Source of the DNA: Closterium sp. Naga37s-1
Lineage: Eukaryota > Streptophyta > Zygnematophyceae > Desmidiales > Closteriaceae
Length of the DNA stretch: 64,000 nt
Direction of reading: 5' to 3'
Assembly: GCA_947471745.1 (NCBI GenBank)
Contig: CANJKZ010000020.1
Coordinates: 496,001 to 560,000 of the forward strand
The stretch's first letter is position 1. Every line of letters begins with the position of its first letter. Of this stretch, positions 10,661 through 21,105 are shown piece after piece. A model generated the notes under the pieces. It was not told where the DNA came from. It ran no database searches and worked only from the letters and a program-made list of their open reading frames with translations. A program made the translations under genes and the position numbers.

Positions 10661-13600
10661 TCCCTGGCTGACCCCTCTGGGGGTCCTGTCCTCTCTCACT
10701 TCTCCACTGTCCTCCCGTGTCCGGCTGCCCCCTCGGGCACCTTGTCTGGTCTGTACCTCCCCTCGTTCTCGACGAACTTGGTGAGTGGTGCTGACTTGCA
10801 GGATGCGGGGGTTCACCAGTTTACTCCTGCGAGTCAGCGGGTGACCCACTGCTCGGATGCCCGCACAGGCCGACACCTGGCCACGTTCTCGCGTCGGCCA
10901 GGGTCGAGTCTCTACACACTAACCACTGCGTCTCCTCCTGTCCCTGCGTCTGGCCAGGTAGCTGCGTCGGGTCAGGTGTTTGCTGCTGCGTCCAGGTCTG
11001 GTCCTGAGTCTGCCCCCTGCTCGTGTCGCCGCCTGTCTCACGAGACTCTCCTGTGGCACCACCGCCTTGGCCACCCCTCCTTGCTTCGTCTTCGGGGCAT
11101 GGCTTCCCGTGTCCTTGTCTCTGGTCTTCCCCGGTCTCTCCCTCCCCTCCCTTCGGGACCCGGACCTTCTTGTGTCCCCTGTGTCGAGGGGCGGCTTCGG
11201 GCTGCCCCTCACTCCTCTCAGTTTCCCCCGACAGAGGCTCCTCTGCAGACGCTTCACATGGACGTGTGGGGCCCCGCCCGCGTCCGTGGGCAGGGTCACG
11301 AGCGCTACTTCCTGCTGGTGGTTGACGATTACTCGCGTTACACCACAGTCTTCCCCTTGCGCAGCAAGGGTGATGTCACTGCGGTGTTGATCGACTGGAT
11401 CCGCGCAGCTCGTCTCCAGCTCAGGGGGAGCTTCGGCTCGGACTTTCCTGTTCTGCGTCTGCACTCTGACCGAGGTGGAGAGTTCTCCTCTGGCCTTCTG
11501 CGAGCCTACTGTCGTGCACGAGGCATCCGCCAGACCTTTACGCTTCCGGACTCTCCACAGCAAAATGGGATTGCTGAGCGCCGCATTGGCATGGTCATGG
11601 ACGTCGCTCGTACGTCCATGATGCATGCGGCTGCCCCCCATTTTCTGTGGCCGTTTGCGGTTCGGTACGCGGCGCATCAGATCAACCTTCACCCCAGGGT
11701 CTCCCGGCCGGAGACCTCCCCAGCTCTGCTGTGGACGGGGAAGGTCGGCGATGCGTCTGCGTTCCGTGTCTGGGGATCTCGGGCGTTTGTCCGCGACTTG
11801 TCTGCGGACAAGCTGTCCCCTCGTGCTGCTCCCTGTGTCTTCCTCGGCTTCCCCCCTGACGCTCCAGGGTGGCAGTTCTACCACCCCTCCTCTCGTCGTG
11901 TTCTGTCCTCCCAGGACGTCACGTTCGACGAGTCAGTCCCCTTCTACCGCCTCTTCCCCTACCGCACTCCTTCCCTCCCCCCGCCACCGCACTTCCTTGT
12001 GCCAGGTCCCCCCCCGGTAGACCCCCTTCCCCCTCAGGGTCCTGCCCCTTCAGGTGTGTCCCAGGTAGACGCAGTCGAGCCGGTCGAGGTTGCTGGTGAC
12101 TCTGGTCCTGCTGCGGGTGCTGAGCCTGGGGGTGCTGAGTCTGGGGGTGCTGAGCCTGGGGGTACTGCGACTGGGGGTGCTGAGCCTGGGGGTGCGGAGT
12201 CTGGGAGTGCTGAGCCTGGGGGTGCTGCGACTGGGGGTGCTGAGCCTGGGGGTGCGGAGTCTGGGGGTGCTGAGCCGTGGGGTGCTGCTACTGGGGGTGC
12301 TGAGCCAGGGGGTGCTGCGTCTGGAGGTGCTGAGCCTGGAGCTGCGGAGCCTGCGGCCACTGGACCTCCCCTTGTGGCGTCTGGCGGTGCGGGACCTGGC
12401 GGTTCTCCGGGTGCTTCGCCTCGGCGGGAGCCCCTCTCTCCACAGGAGCTGCGCGAGTGGTTTGCCCGGCGCTGGAGGCGTGCTGCTGGAGCTGGAGGTT
12501 CTTCGGCTACTGAGGGTGCTGGTGCCGCGGGTCCCGGAGGTGCTGGAGCTGGAGCTGCTGAGGGCGTTGGTGCTGAGGCTACTGCTGTCGGTCCTGGAGG
12601 CGGTCCTGCTGGGGGTGCTACTGGTGCTGCTGGAGGTCCTGGAGCTGGAGGTGCTACTGGCGCTGGTGCTGCCGCTGGGGGTACTGGTGCTGTCCCTGCT
12701 GTGTCTGGAGTCGTCGCGCGGCCTAGACCGTACTTCGTTCCGCTCCTTCAGCAGGTTCTTGGTCTCCCGCCTTCTACTGGTCCTCCTCCTCCCTTAGAGT
12801 GTCCACAGCCTGTTCTGTCACAGTTACAGTTACAGCCGGCCTCCCCACTGCCCGCTCCTTCTCCCTACACTGGTCCTACTGGAGGTCTTGCTGAGCGTCG
12901 TGAGCCTGCGTCTCGCCCTGCGTCGCCTGTCCGTGCTGCTCGCACTAGTGGTCGTGGTTCGCGTCAGCGTCCTCCTCCTGTCCCTGGCACGCACCGGATG
13001 TCTCTGCGTCCGTCCACTGCTCCTCTGCGTGCCCCTTTGCCTTCTCCTCCTGAGTCCTCTCTTCCTGCTCTTCCTGACCCGGAGTCGGACTCTCTTCGTG
13101 CTGCCAGTCCTGCTGTCACACGTCTCCTTGCTACTGTCGTCACTGACCCCTCTTTTGAGTCCACTGCTGCGTCTGCGCTTGTTGCTGAGCTCGTCGACTT
13201 TGCTGCTCGCTGTCGTCTAGACTACGCTGCCGGTCTTGTTGCTGAGTCTGCGTCTGTCTGTCCTCCGTCCGTCGGGGGTGAGTGTGCTCTTGGCACGGAC
13301 GTCCTTGAGGACAGGCAGGAGGAGTTCAGGTGTCTGGCTGCTGCTTCACCTCATCTCGCGTCCGTACTACTTGCCCCTGAGGGAGACCCGGATGCACTAG
13401 ACATCCCGACTCCGCGCTCTTACGCGGAGGCCGTAGAGGGTCCCTACTCCTCTCAGTGGCAGGCAGCTATGGATGCAGAGATGGCGTCCTGGAAGTCCAC
13501 AGGCACCTACGTTGACGCGGTTCCCCCTCCTGGGGCGAACATCGTCAGTGGCATGTGGATCTTCAGGGTGAAGCGGCCGCCGGGCTCTCCACCTGTCTTC

Positions 13601-14983
13601 AAGGCGCGGTACGTCGCTCGTGGCTTCAGTCAGCGGCAGGGAGTTGACTACTTTCAGACCTTCTCTCCCACCCCGAAGATGACCACTCTTCGGGTGCTGC
13701 TGCACATAGCCGCTCAGCGCGACTACGAGCTCCACTCTCTTGACTTCAGTACTGCTTTCTTGCAGGGTAGCCTGCACGAGGAGATCTGGCTGCGCCGTCC
13801 ACCTGGCTTCACTGGGACTTTTCCTCCTGGCACCCAGTGGAGCCTCCGACGGCCAGTCTACGGTCTCCGCCAGGCACCGCGTGAGTGGCACGACACACTG
13901 AGGACTACGCTTGCGGCTCTTGGGTTTGCTCCCTCTACTGCTGACCCGTCGTTGTTTCTGCGCACCGACACTTCTTTGCCGCCGTTCTACGTCCTCGTGT
14001 ACGTCGACGACTTGGTCTTTGCCACAGCTGACACTGCTGGACTAGCCTACGTGAAGTCCGAGCTGCAGAAGAGACACACGTGCACAGACCTCGGTGAACT
14101 GCGCAGCTACCTTGGCTTGCAGATCACTCGGGACAGAGCACGCCGCACCATTACCTTGACTCAGTCACACATGGTGCAGCAGGTCCTTCAACGCTTCGGC
14201 TTCACGTACTCCTCGCCTCAGGCCACTCCTCTGTCTACTCGCCACTCGCTCTCAGCTCTGCCTTCGGATGAGTCCGTAGAGTCGAGTGGCCCGTACCCAG
14301 AGCTTGTTGGCTGCCTCATGTACCTGATGACCTGCACACGACCTGACCTTGCATACCCTCTTAGCATTCTTTCACGCTATGTTGCTCCTGGGAGACACCG
14401 ACCAGAGCACATGGCTGCAGCGAAGAGGGTGTTGCGCTACTTGTGCAGTACGTCGGGCATGGGGCTAGTGCTTGGAGGGCGGAGTCCAGTGGTCCTCACT
14501 GGGCACGCGGACGCTTCTTGGGCAGACGACCAGGCTACACAGCGGTCGTCGCAGGGTTACACCTTCAGTCTTGGTTCCGGCTCTGTCTCGTGGCGGGCTA
14601 CTCGCTCGTCCTCTGTTCTCAGCTCCAGTTGTGAGGCTGAGATCTACGCCGGGGCCATGGCTGCACAGGAGCTTCGTTGGCTCACCTACCTGCTGACTGA
14701 CCTTGGAGAGCCGCCTCGTTCTCCTCCAGTGTTGTACGTAGACAACAAGGCCATGCTGGCCTTGTGTCGAGAGCAGCGCTTGGAGCACAGAACGAAGCAC
14801 ATTGCTCTCCGTTACTTTCTTGCTCGTGAGCTGCAGCAGCGTGGTCAGTTGCGACTTGCGTACGTGGCCTCTGAGGCCAACACTGCTGATGTGTTCACCA
14901 AGGCACTTGCGCCTTGTGACCATCAGCGCTTCTGCACCCAGCTGGGTCTTGTACCTGTCTTGCCTCACTTGCTCTCTTCTTGA
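10661..14983 (+). CDS. Cop-4 pol, 5'-truncated but open (protease tail, integrase, RT, RNase H)
   Basis: Clade homology begins at SLADPSGGPV, inside the protease domain; everything upstream in this frame is poly-Lys from the A tract and unrelated sequence, so no true start exists. There follow the pre-integrase zinc region (WHHRLGHPS, CVPCVEGR), the integrase core (MDVWGPARV, HSDRGGEF, QQNGIAERR), and a linker of GAEPGGAESGGAE units and Gly/Ala-rich repeats. RT (ARGFSQRQGVDYF, FLQGSLHEE, YVDDLVFAT) and RNase H (GHADASWADD, SSSCEAEIYA, YVDNKAM) complete the frame, which ends in TGA at 14981-14983. There is no internal stop over about 1440 codons. Gag and the protease active site are missing, so the copy is not autonomous. 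Confidence 0.92.
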   Translation, partial: SLADPSGGPVLSHFSTVLPCPAAPSGTLSGLYLPSFSTNLVSGADLQDAGVHQFTPASQRVTHCSDARTGRHLATFSRRPGSSLYTLTTASPPVPASGQVAASGQVFAAASRSGPESAPCSCRRLSHETLLWHHRLGHPSLLRLRGMASRVLVSGLPRSLPPLPSGPGPSCVPCVEGRLRAAPHSSQFPPTEAPLQTLHMDVWGPARVRGQGHERYFLLVVDDYSRYTTVFPLRSKGDVTAVLIDWIRAARLQLRGSFGSDFPVLRLHSDRGGEFSSGLLRAYCRARGIRQTFTLPDSPQQNGIAERRIGMVMDVARTSMMHAAAPHFLWPFAVRYAAHQINLHPRVSRPETSPALLWTGKVGDASAFRVWGSRAFVRDLSADKLSPRAAPCVFLGFPPDAPGWQFYHPSSRRVLSSQDVTFDESVPFYRLFPYRTPSLPPPPHFLVPGPPPVDPLPPQGPAPSGVSQVDAVEPVEVAGDSGPAAGAEPGGAESGGAEPGGTATGGAEPGGAESGSAEPGGAATGGAEPGGAESGGAEPWGAATGGAEPGGAASGGAEPGAAEPAATGPPLVASGGAGPGGSPGASPRREPLSPQELREWFARRWRRAAGAGGSSATEGAGAAGPGGAGAGAAEGVGAEATAVGPGGGPAGGATGAAGGPGAGGATGAGAAAGGTGAVPAVSGVVARPRPYFVPLLQQVLGLPPSTGPPPPLECPQPVLSQLQLQPASPLPAPSPYTGPTGGLAERREPASRPASPVRAARTSGRGSRQRPPPVPGTHRMSLRPSTAPLRAPLPSPPESSLPALPDPESDSLRAASPAVTRLLATVVTDPSFESTAASALVAELVDFAARCRLDYAAGLVAESASVCPPSVGGECALGTDVLEDRQEEFRCLAAASPHLASVLLAPEGDPDALDIPTPRSYAEAVEGPYSSQWQAAMDAEMASWKSTGTYVDAVPPPGANIVSGMWIFRVKRPPGSPPVFKARYVARGFSQRQGVDYFQTFSPTPKMTTLRVLLHIAAQRDYELHSLDFSTAFLQGSLHEEIWLRRPPGFTGTFPPGTQWSLRRPVYGLRQAPREWHDTLRTTLAALGFAPSTADPSLFLRTDTSLPPFYVLVYVDDLVFATADTAGLAYVKSELQKRHTCTDLGELRSYLGLQITRDRARRTITLTQSHMVQQVLQRFGFTYSSPQATPLSTRHSLSALPSDESVESSGPYPELVGCLMYLMTCTRPDLAYPLSILSRYVAPGRHRPEHMAAAKRVLRYLCSTSGMGLVLGGRSPVVLTGHADASWADDQATQRSSQGYTFSLGSGSVSWRATRSSSVLSSSCEAEIYAGAMAAQELRWLTYLLTDLGEPPRSPPVLYVDNKAMLALCREQRLEHRTKHIALRYFLARELQQRGQLRLAYVASEANTADVFTKALAPCDHQRFCTQLGLVPVLPHLLSS

Positions 14984-15188
14984 CCTTGCTTGTACTGTCA
15001 CATCTACATTCCTGCTCTTGCTTGTCTAGCTCTATATATATATGTGTACTCCTGCATGTGAACTGGCCCTGTTGCCCTGTCGTTGTGCTCGGACTGTGTG
15101 GTGACTTTGTGATCCACCCTGAGCTTGCTCTGCTTTGCTTGACTGGTCTTGTGACCCCTTGTTCTCCCCCACTTTGCCTATGGGGGTG

Positions 15189-15323
15189 TGTCAGAACATA
15201 TATATAGCTTATGCTGTTGTGTAGGCTATAGTGGGGTATCCCATAGGGGGTACAACACAATTAGGGTTTCCCATATGTACTCACTTCATTCATAGTTCAT
15301 TCATCCTCGTTCTACTATTCTCA
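15189..15323 (+). repeat. 3' LTR of Cop-4 (about 135 bp)
   Basis: It starts TGTCAGAACA after the purine tract tatgggggtg and ends near ATTCTCA, where minus-strand Cop-5 sequence begins. It contains GGCTATAGTGGGG and AGGGGGTACAAC, as in the other clade LTRs. Confidence 0.8.
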
Positions 15324-17650
15324 GTACTCCCGCTCGGGCCAAGTCGAGGAGCTGGGCCCTAGACGTCCAAGTGGAGGGTATGGAAGGGAGCTGTGGCCGG
15401 ACGAAGGGAGGAGGAGTGAGGAGTGGCGCGCAGCTGACCCTCGACGCAAGGAGTGCACGACTGCGTAGGCGAGGGAGGGAGCGACGCAAAGACGCGCGGG
15501 AGACGCGAAACAAGACGCTGACTAGCCATGCTGCGGAGGCGAGGGAGGGACGGGTGGCGGAGATGGTGGTGCCACAAGACTGTCGGGTGGGTGAGGGACC
15601 AGCAGGAGCAAGACGCAGCAACCTGACCAGACACAGCAACCTGACCGGACACATCAACCTGACCGGACACAGCAACCTGACCGGACACAGCAACTTGAGG
15701 GGACGCACCTACCTGGGAGCGCTCAGTGGGCAGAACGTATATACCAGAGCGGGGCTCCCTGGTGAACGTGGCAAGAAGTGCACTGGTGGAAGCGTCCGTA
15801 TAGATCGCAGTCCTCCCGTGGCCAAGAAAGGTGACTGTGATCCCTCGATCCTGAAGGTATCCAACACCCACCAAGTTCCGAGTGAACGAGGGGATGTGGA
15901 GACCAGTAAGGACACCAGAGGGGACCACAGGGTACATGAGGGTGGTAGAGCTGCGTGCAACTGCTGGTCCAGAAGTAGGATCAGCTAGGGCTACTGGAAC
16001 AGGAGCAAGGAGTGGTGTGAGAGTCATGTGGTCGCGGAAGAAGCTCTGTGACGCGCCATAGTCCAGTGTGAAGGACAGCGACGCGTTAGCCATAGGTGCA
16101 CCTGGGCTGGTAGCTACACAAGCACCTAGTGCAACAACCCAAGCACCTAGACTAGAAAGACGAAAGTCTACACTAGCAACATGCAAGGATCCTAGTCTAG
16201 GAACAAGCGAGAAAACAGATCCATCAGCACTATAGTCAACTTCAGCATACATGGCATACTGACGAGCCTCATCCATAGACAGGTCAAATACAGGAATCTT
16301 ACGGGCTATCAGCTATGCCCAGCACGGGGTGCATCCCGCGTAACCATGACGCTGACGGTAGAGGTCGTCGAGGCAGCGGAAGCAACGCGCTACTGAGTTG
16401 TCACCGCGCCCGCAGACACCAGGACTAACCGGTCCCGTGAGGTTCCAGTAATCGCAGGGGCCAAGGTTGCGCCCAGGGGGCCGGGGGCCCCAGCTCGCAG
16501 TGCTGCCACTATGGCCAGTGCTCCCCGGTCCTCCAGGTCTCCACTGCTGTGGGGAGGCCCCGTGCTGCTGCGGACCCCACTGCTGTGGGGGTCCCCACTT
16601 CGGAGCCTGCTGCGGCATCTGCCGCTGCTGCTGTCCCTGCTGTGGCTGCTGCTGTTGTGACTGCTGCTGCTGCCCTCCCTCACCACCACTAGGGGCAACA
16701 CCACCAGCTAGTGGGCCCGACGGTCCAGTACCTCCTCCAGGGCCTCCTCCTCCTGGCGCACTAGTACCGCCACTGCCGCAACTACTGCCACTCCCAGCTC
16801 CACCTCCGCCACCTCCACCGCTGCCACCACCCTTCCTCCCTTTCTTGCCTCCCTTGCCTCGTTTCTGCCCACCAGCGGCAGAAACATTTGTAGCCTCCTC
16901 AGAGACAGACACCGCAGCAGTGGCACGAGTAGAAGTGAAGGTGGGAAGCTGAGGTACAGCACACCCCTCAAAGAGACGGGGAGCTACTACGTCAGTGGCA
17001 GAGGCAACAGAGAGGAGGTTACTTTCGATCTAAGAGAGAGTGCTCTCAAGAAGCTCGATCGTAAGCTCACTGGGGTGCTTTTGAAGAAGCGCGTCACGGG
17101 CAGAGGAGAGGCGGTCAGGGAGGCACCTGACTAACCAGTGAATGGTGAGCCACATAGGAGGGGGGGCAAGCTCAAGCTGGGCGTTCGTACAGGCTGTACG
17201 GTAGCTAGTGTCGAGGGAACGCAGGTGGGTGGCAAGGTCGGAGATAGTCGCAAACGACCCAAGGTCAGGGACCACGAACGACATGAGGAGGCGGCTGAGG
17301 GAGGCAGAGGAAGGGGTGGAATAACGAGCAACGATAGCATCATAACACCCCTTCACTGTCTCGACCTGGGAGAAGTGAGCAGCCTCACTCAGTGGGAGAA
17401 GATCAATGAGCGCCAGTGCAGCCGCAGTGTCCCGAGAGTCCTAGACGTCACGTGCCAAGAACAGTCGGTCGTAGTCTGCCTGTTTCACCGCAGCGAGAGC
17501 AGACTCAGTAGGTAGGGGGTCGGGGCTTGGAGAGGCCCGTAGTGCGCCAGACGCGTGGGCGTACAAGGTGGCACCGTCCTGGTGGAGCCACGTACTAAAA
17601 TCGATAGGACGGCCCTCCGCATCGAAACGTAGGCGGCTGAAGGACTCCAT
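15324..17650 (-). pseudogene. Cop-5 gag-protease-integrase N-terminal part, with four amber codons
   Basis: The minus-strand frame starts with ATG at 17650 (MESFSRLRFDAEGRPIDFSTW) and stays in one frame to the truncation at 15324. It is interrupted by TAG at 17441-17443, 17030-17032, 16313-16315 and 15359-15361. Gag contains YDAIVARYSTPSSASLSRLL, a Gly/Gln-rich tract, and the clade zinc motif in altered form (C-X13-C-X4-N-X4-C, with Asn where His is expected). The protease motif reads LDYGAS instead of LDSGAS. The integrase zinc region (WHHHLRHPS, CTPCVEGQ) is present, and the frame is cut just after the first integrase motif (LDV-stop-GPA). RT and the 3' LTR are absent. Confidence 0.87.
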
Positions 17651-18750
17651 AGTAACAGCTAGAAGCGGATGGAGCTAGGAGCGGCTGGAGCAAGGAGTCG
17701 CCAGGCTAGGAGCGACAAGAGCTAGGAGCGACTAGGCTACGAGCGGCTGGAGCTAGGAGTGGCCAGGCTAGGAGCGGCCGGAGCTAGGAGTGGCCAGGCT
17801 AGGAGCGGTCAAAGCTAGGAGTGGCCAAAGCTAGGAGCGGCCGGAGCTAGGAGCGCCGAGCTATAGACGAGCGGAGCTGGGAGTGAGTGGAGCAGGAGCG
17901 CCAGGGTAAATAACCGTCGGTCGAAGCTAGGAGGAGACCAAAAACCTGATTCGAGCAAACGGAGGGAAGAGCGGCTGCCAGCCGCCGTGGAAGATGCCTA
18001 TAGCAGTAGGCTCGAGGTAGAGCGCGAGCACAGCAGCGGTGGAGGGGGAAAGAGCTCGCTGCTGAGTGGGGTGCGCGCGTGGTGGCAGGGCTTAGCGCGA
18101 GCTGCAAGGGCTAGGACGCGTGCCGCTGCGGGTGCGTGCGGTGCAGCTAAGGGGTAGAGCGGGGGGGAGGGGCGTGAGTTGCTCTGCTGATGGCGCACGC
18201 TGCTAGGCTAGGTGGAGCGCGCTGTTCTGCTGGGGCGCGCGCTGCTCTGCTAGGTGGCGCGCACTGCTCTGCTGGGGCGCGCGCTGCTCTGCTGGGTGGA
18301 GCGCGCGGTGGGTGGCGCGCGCTGCTCTGCTGAGTAGCGCGCGCTGCTCTGCTCGGGCGCGCGCTGCTTTGCAGAGTGGCGCACGCTGCTCTGCCGGGCC
18401 GCGCTCTGCTCTGCTGGGTGGCGCGCGCTGCTCTGCTGGGGCTCGCGCTGCTCTTCTGGGTGGCGCGCTGCTCTTCTAGGTGGCGCGCTGCTCTGCAGGG
18501 TGGCACGCGCTGCTCTGCTGGGTGGTGCGCGCTGCTCTCCTGAGGCGCGCGCTGTTCTGCTGGGGCGCGCGCTGCTCTGGCAGGGGCGCGCGATACTTTG
18601 GCAGGGGTGCGCGCGGGTCAGCACACGGGGGGGAGGGCGCGCTGCTTAGGGAGGGGTACGACTACGGAGTGACGGAGCGGTGCGGGCCCCTCAACGCACG
18701 GGCGGGCAACGGAGCACGGGCGGGCTAGGCTAAGCTAGGAGCGTACCTAC
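17651..18750 (-). repeat. Cop-5 5' leader made of tandem repeats
   Basis: There are two tandem arrays. One lies at about 17660-17900, built on ggagctaggagcggcc-like units. The other lies at about 18180-18620, built on gcgcgctgctctgctgggtg-like units. Neither carries a supported gene. Position between primer site and gag marks this as leader, as in other members of the clade that carry different arrays there. Confidence 0.75.
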
Positions 18751-18761
18751 CCATGATACCA

Positions 18762-18889
18762 TCTCAAAGATTGAATAGCGGAATGTGGTCACTAGAAAGA
18801 GAAGCACGACAAAATACCAACCCTAAATTGGGTTGTACTCCCTACAATGCTACTCACTGTAGCCTAAGAAGATATTATAACATTTGACA
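18762..18889 (-). repeat. 5' LTR of Cop-5 (128 bp) with adjacent primer site
   Basis: On the minus strand it starts TGTCAAATG at 18889, contains TAGGCTACAG and TAGGGTT, and is 128 bp long like the Cop-7 LTRs. It is followed at 18761-18751 by TGGTATCATGG, close to the plant-type initiator-Met primer site TGGTATCAGAGC. The LTR end (TTTGAGA) is atypical. Confidence 0.82.
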
Positions 18890-18911
18890 ACAATCCGACT
18901 TGTTTGTGATC

Positions 18912-19287
18912 TGTTGGGAAAGGAAATTTGACTTATGCTAGTTCGATAGTATAAACGCTACAGTATTATAGTAGTATCATTGTATGTGCATGTTATTGTA
19001 GCGGGTGTCCCTTCGTGTGAGTTGCAGGTAGTAGTGCGAACAGTCTCGCGGCTGTTCGCATGATACAGGATTATACGGCTTCATAGAGTCGACTCGATAC
19101 TTAGCCCGCTTCATGAACGGGTACATCTCTGAATAGGTACTTTCCTAGACTATCAATCTCTTGTACTTTTTCTTCATTATCAATTCTTGGTCTCACATTT
19201 GACTAGCACACGAATTCCAGTCTTCGGCTGCATAATATTACAAGGACTATACTCTAAAAGATCCTAAGGCGTTTTCTCAGCCCAGCA
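18912..19287 (+). repeat. 5' LTR of Cop-6 (376 bp)
   Basis: It starts TGTTGGGAAAGG and ends CCCAGCA, followed at 19288-19299 by the primer-site-like TGGCATGAGAGC. It differs from its partner at 34812-35193 (382 bp) at many positions and by small indels, so the insertion is old. Confidence 0.92.
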
Positions 19288-19375
19288 TGGCATGAGAGCT
19301 GGAGAGTTTACGATCTCCTAGTTTTCCACAATTCTCAGTTACTGAAGTCTTCATTATTAGGGCTATTTTACGATC

Positions 19376-21105
19376 ATGACTGACAGCAACAACGGTAAAC
19401 CCCACTTGCAAAGTGGAGGTGGTAGTTTGCAGCAGCCCACTACACCACCACTACCTGGCTCTGGTTCCTCATGTATGGCCTTTGCCAGCCCTGCTCCAAC
19501 AGCTGCATGTGCAACTGGACTAGGAGGCGTTTGAGGATAGTCCTAGTCGTTCACGTTTAACGCTGCAACAGGAGATGGCGCTGCTGCAGGCGATGGCGTA
19601 GCAGGCCTCGATCCTGTGATACAACAGCAAGTTTTTCAAGCCATGTCAGCGTTCATGGCATCAGCACCACAAGTACAGCAAGCACCACAAGCATCGTCGT
19701 CTGTGAACATGGGAACGGCCCCACTGAGTGTCAACGGAACATCATACGTACGTCAACAACCACTTTCTTACCGTCCTCTGCCTCGACAACAGTAGCGGGC
19801 CTCCTACGCGTTTGTACCTTGAAGTGCACCTGCGCAACAGCAACAACAGCAACAACAGCCACAGCAGCAACAGGATGGGGATGGGTTCGGAGTGAGAGAC
19901 TATCAAGAGCATATGTAAAACATCATGAAGTTTCAGACTTCAAGACCCTTCGACGGAAAGGACTTCTTCGCCTGGAGTTTTGAGTTTGAACTGATGATGG
20001 AAGCAACACAGATTTGGGAATACTTCACCGGGGAGATACAATTCCCAGTCAACGGCACACCAGATGAAGAGCGCGGTTTCGCCTTTCAGTCGATGATGGC
20101 GTTTACGATTCTTCTACGTAACATGTCACCCACTGAACAGCAAGGCATCGAATCATACAGGGAATTTGCAAACTCAGAGGAGTTCGCATGGCAAGATTTT
20201 AAGCGGCTTTATCAATCAAAAGACTGTGTAACACAGAGTAGACTCATGTCGCAGTTGAACAACGTGCAGGAGAAGGCAGGAGAGCATGCGGTGTAGTACA
20301 TCAACAGATGCAGAGAGCTACGTGACCAGTTTAATCGAAGCGGTGGGAACTTTTCTGAGACCATGTTCGTGACATTTATCATTGCCATACTTGGACCTCA
20401 GTGGCGTCAGACGCGCTCTCTTCTTCGTACTCAAGGAAATGTTTTGGAGATGCACCTCTGCGCAACACTTCTTGCCGAACAGCAAAATATGGATCTGTAC
20501 GACAGCAAGCGGAAGGCAACAAAAAGGTAAATCAGTTCGCCTTTATAACACACAGTCAAGTGGAGCCGCCGAAGCAGCAACGACAGAAGCATGTTCAACA
20601 ACAGCAGAAGCAGCGACAACAGCAACCGCTACGGCAGCAGCAGCAGCAGCAGTACTACGTACCTCCTTTTTGTCATAACTGTAAAACTTCTGGGCACTCT
20701 CGTGATCATTGTCCTCAGCGTCAGAAATCAACACCTCAACATCCTGCCACTGCTCCTCCACAGGTTGTAGACGCTACTGCATCAGCTGCACAGAGTAAAC
20801 CACAGACTACGTCAGCACCAGCAAAAGGGCGGAACGTGCAAGCCTGGATGACTCGTACAGACTCATGCATCACAGGCTCACCTCCAACCTTTGCTCCAGA
20901 TGAAGTTCCGGAAGAAGTTCCAACAAATCTTCTCGTCAACCCACAGTACGCCAGCGATGCAGCTACCGCCCAATAAGGTCCGGGTGTTTGGTTTCTTGAC
21001 AGTTGCTGCGCACAACACATGTGCATGACCAGGGTTAACAATGGGTTCTACGTGAAACATGAAACACGACTACATCAGGAACTTACAGTACCTTTTCTAA
21101 CCAGC
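19376..21105 (+). pseudogene. Cop-6 gag and protease N-terminal part
   Basis: ATG at 19376 starts MTDSNNGKPHLQSGGG; frames then break repeatedly. A Gln-rich stretch lies at about 19660-19880. The gag core reads FDGKDFFAWSFEFELMM and ESYREFANSEEFAWQDFKRLY, with TAG at 20294-20296, followed by CRELRDQFNRSGG. After another frameshift there is a canonical zinc knuckle, CHNCKTSGHSRDHC (C-X2-C-X4-H-X4-C). The protease begins FLDSCCAQHMC, with DSC in place of DSG. The frame is cut at about 21105 by the DDE transposon and resumes in frame at 23965 (VNTVTVANNQT). Confidence 0.85.

Noticed and set aside
12090-13220. Leu/Val-rich plus-strand frames over the Cop-4 linker, and similar frames at 30762-31538, 45863-47089 and 54573-55316
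   Set aside because: They are shifted readings of Gly/Ala/Glu linker repeats (ggtgctgag read as LVL or VLS). The true frame carries the enzyme domains on both sides.
20401-20976. Separate small Gln-rich gene
   Set aside because: It is the frameshifted continuation of Cop-6 gag; it contains the zinc knuckle and leads into the protease.
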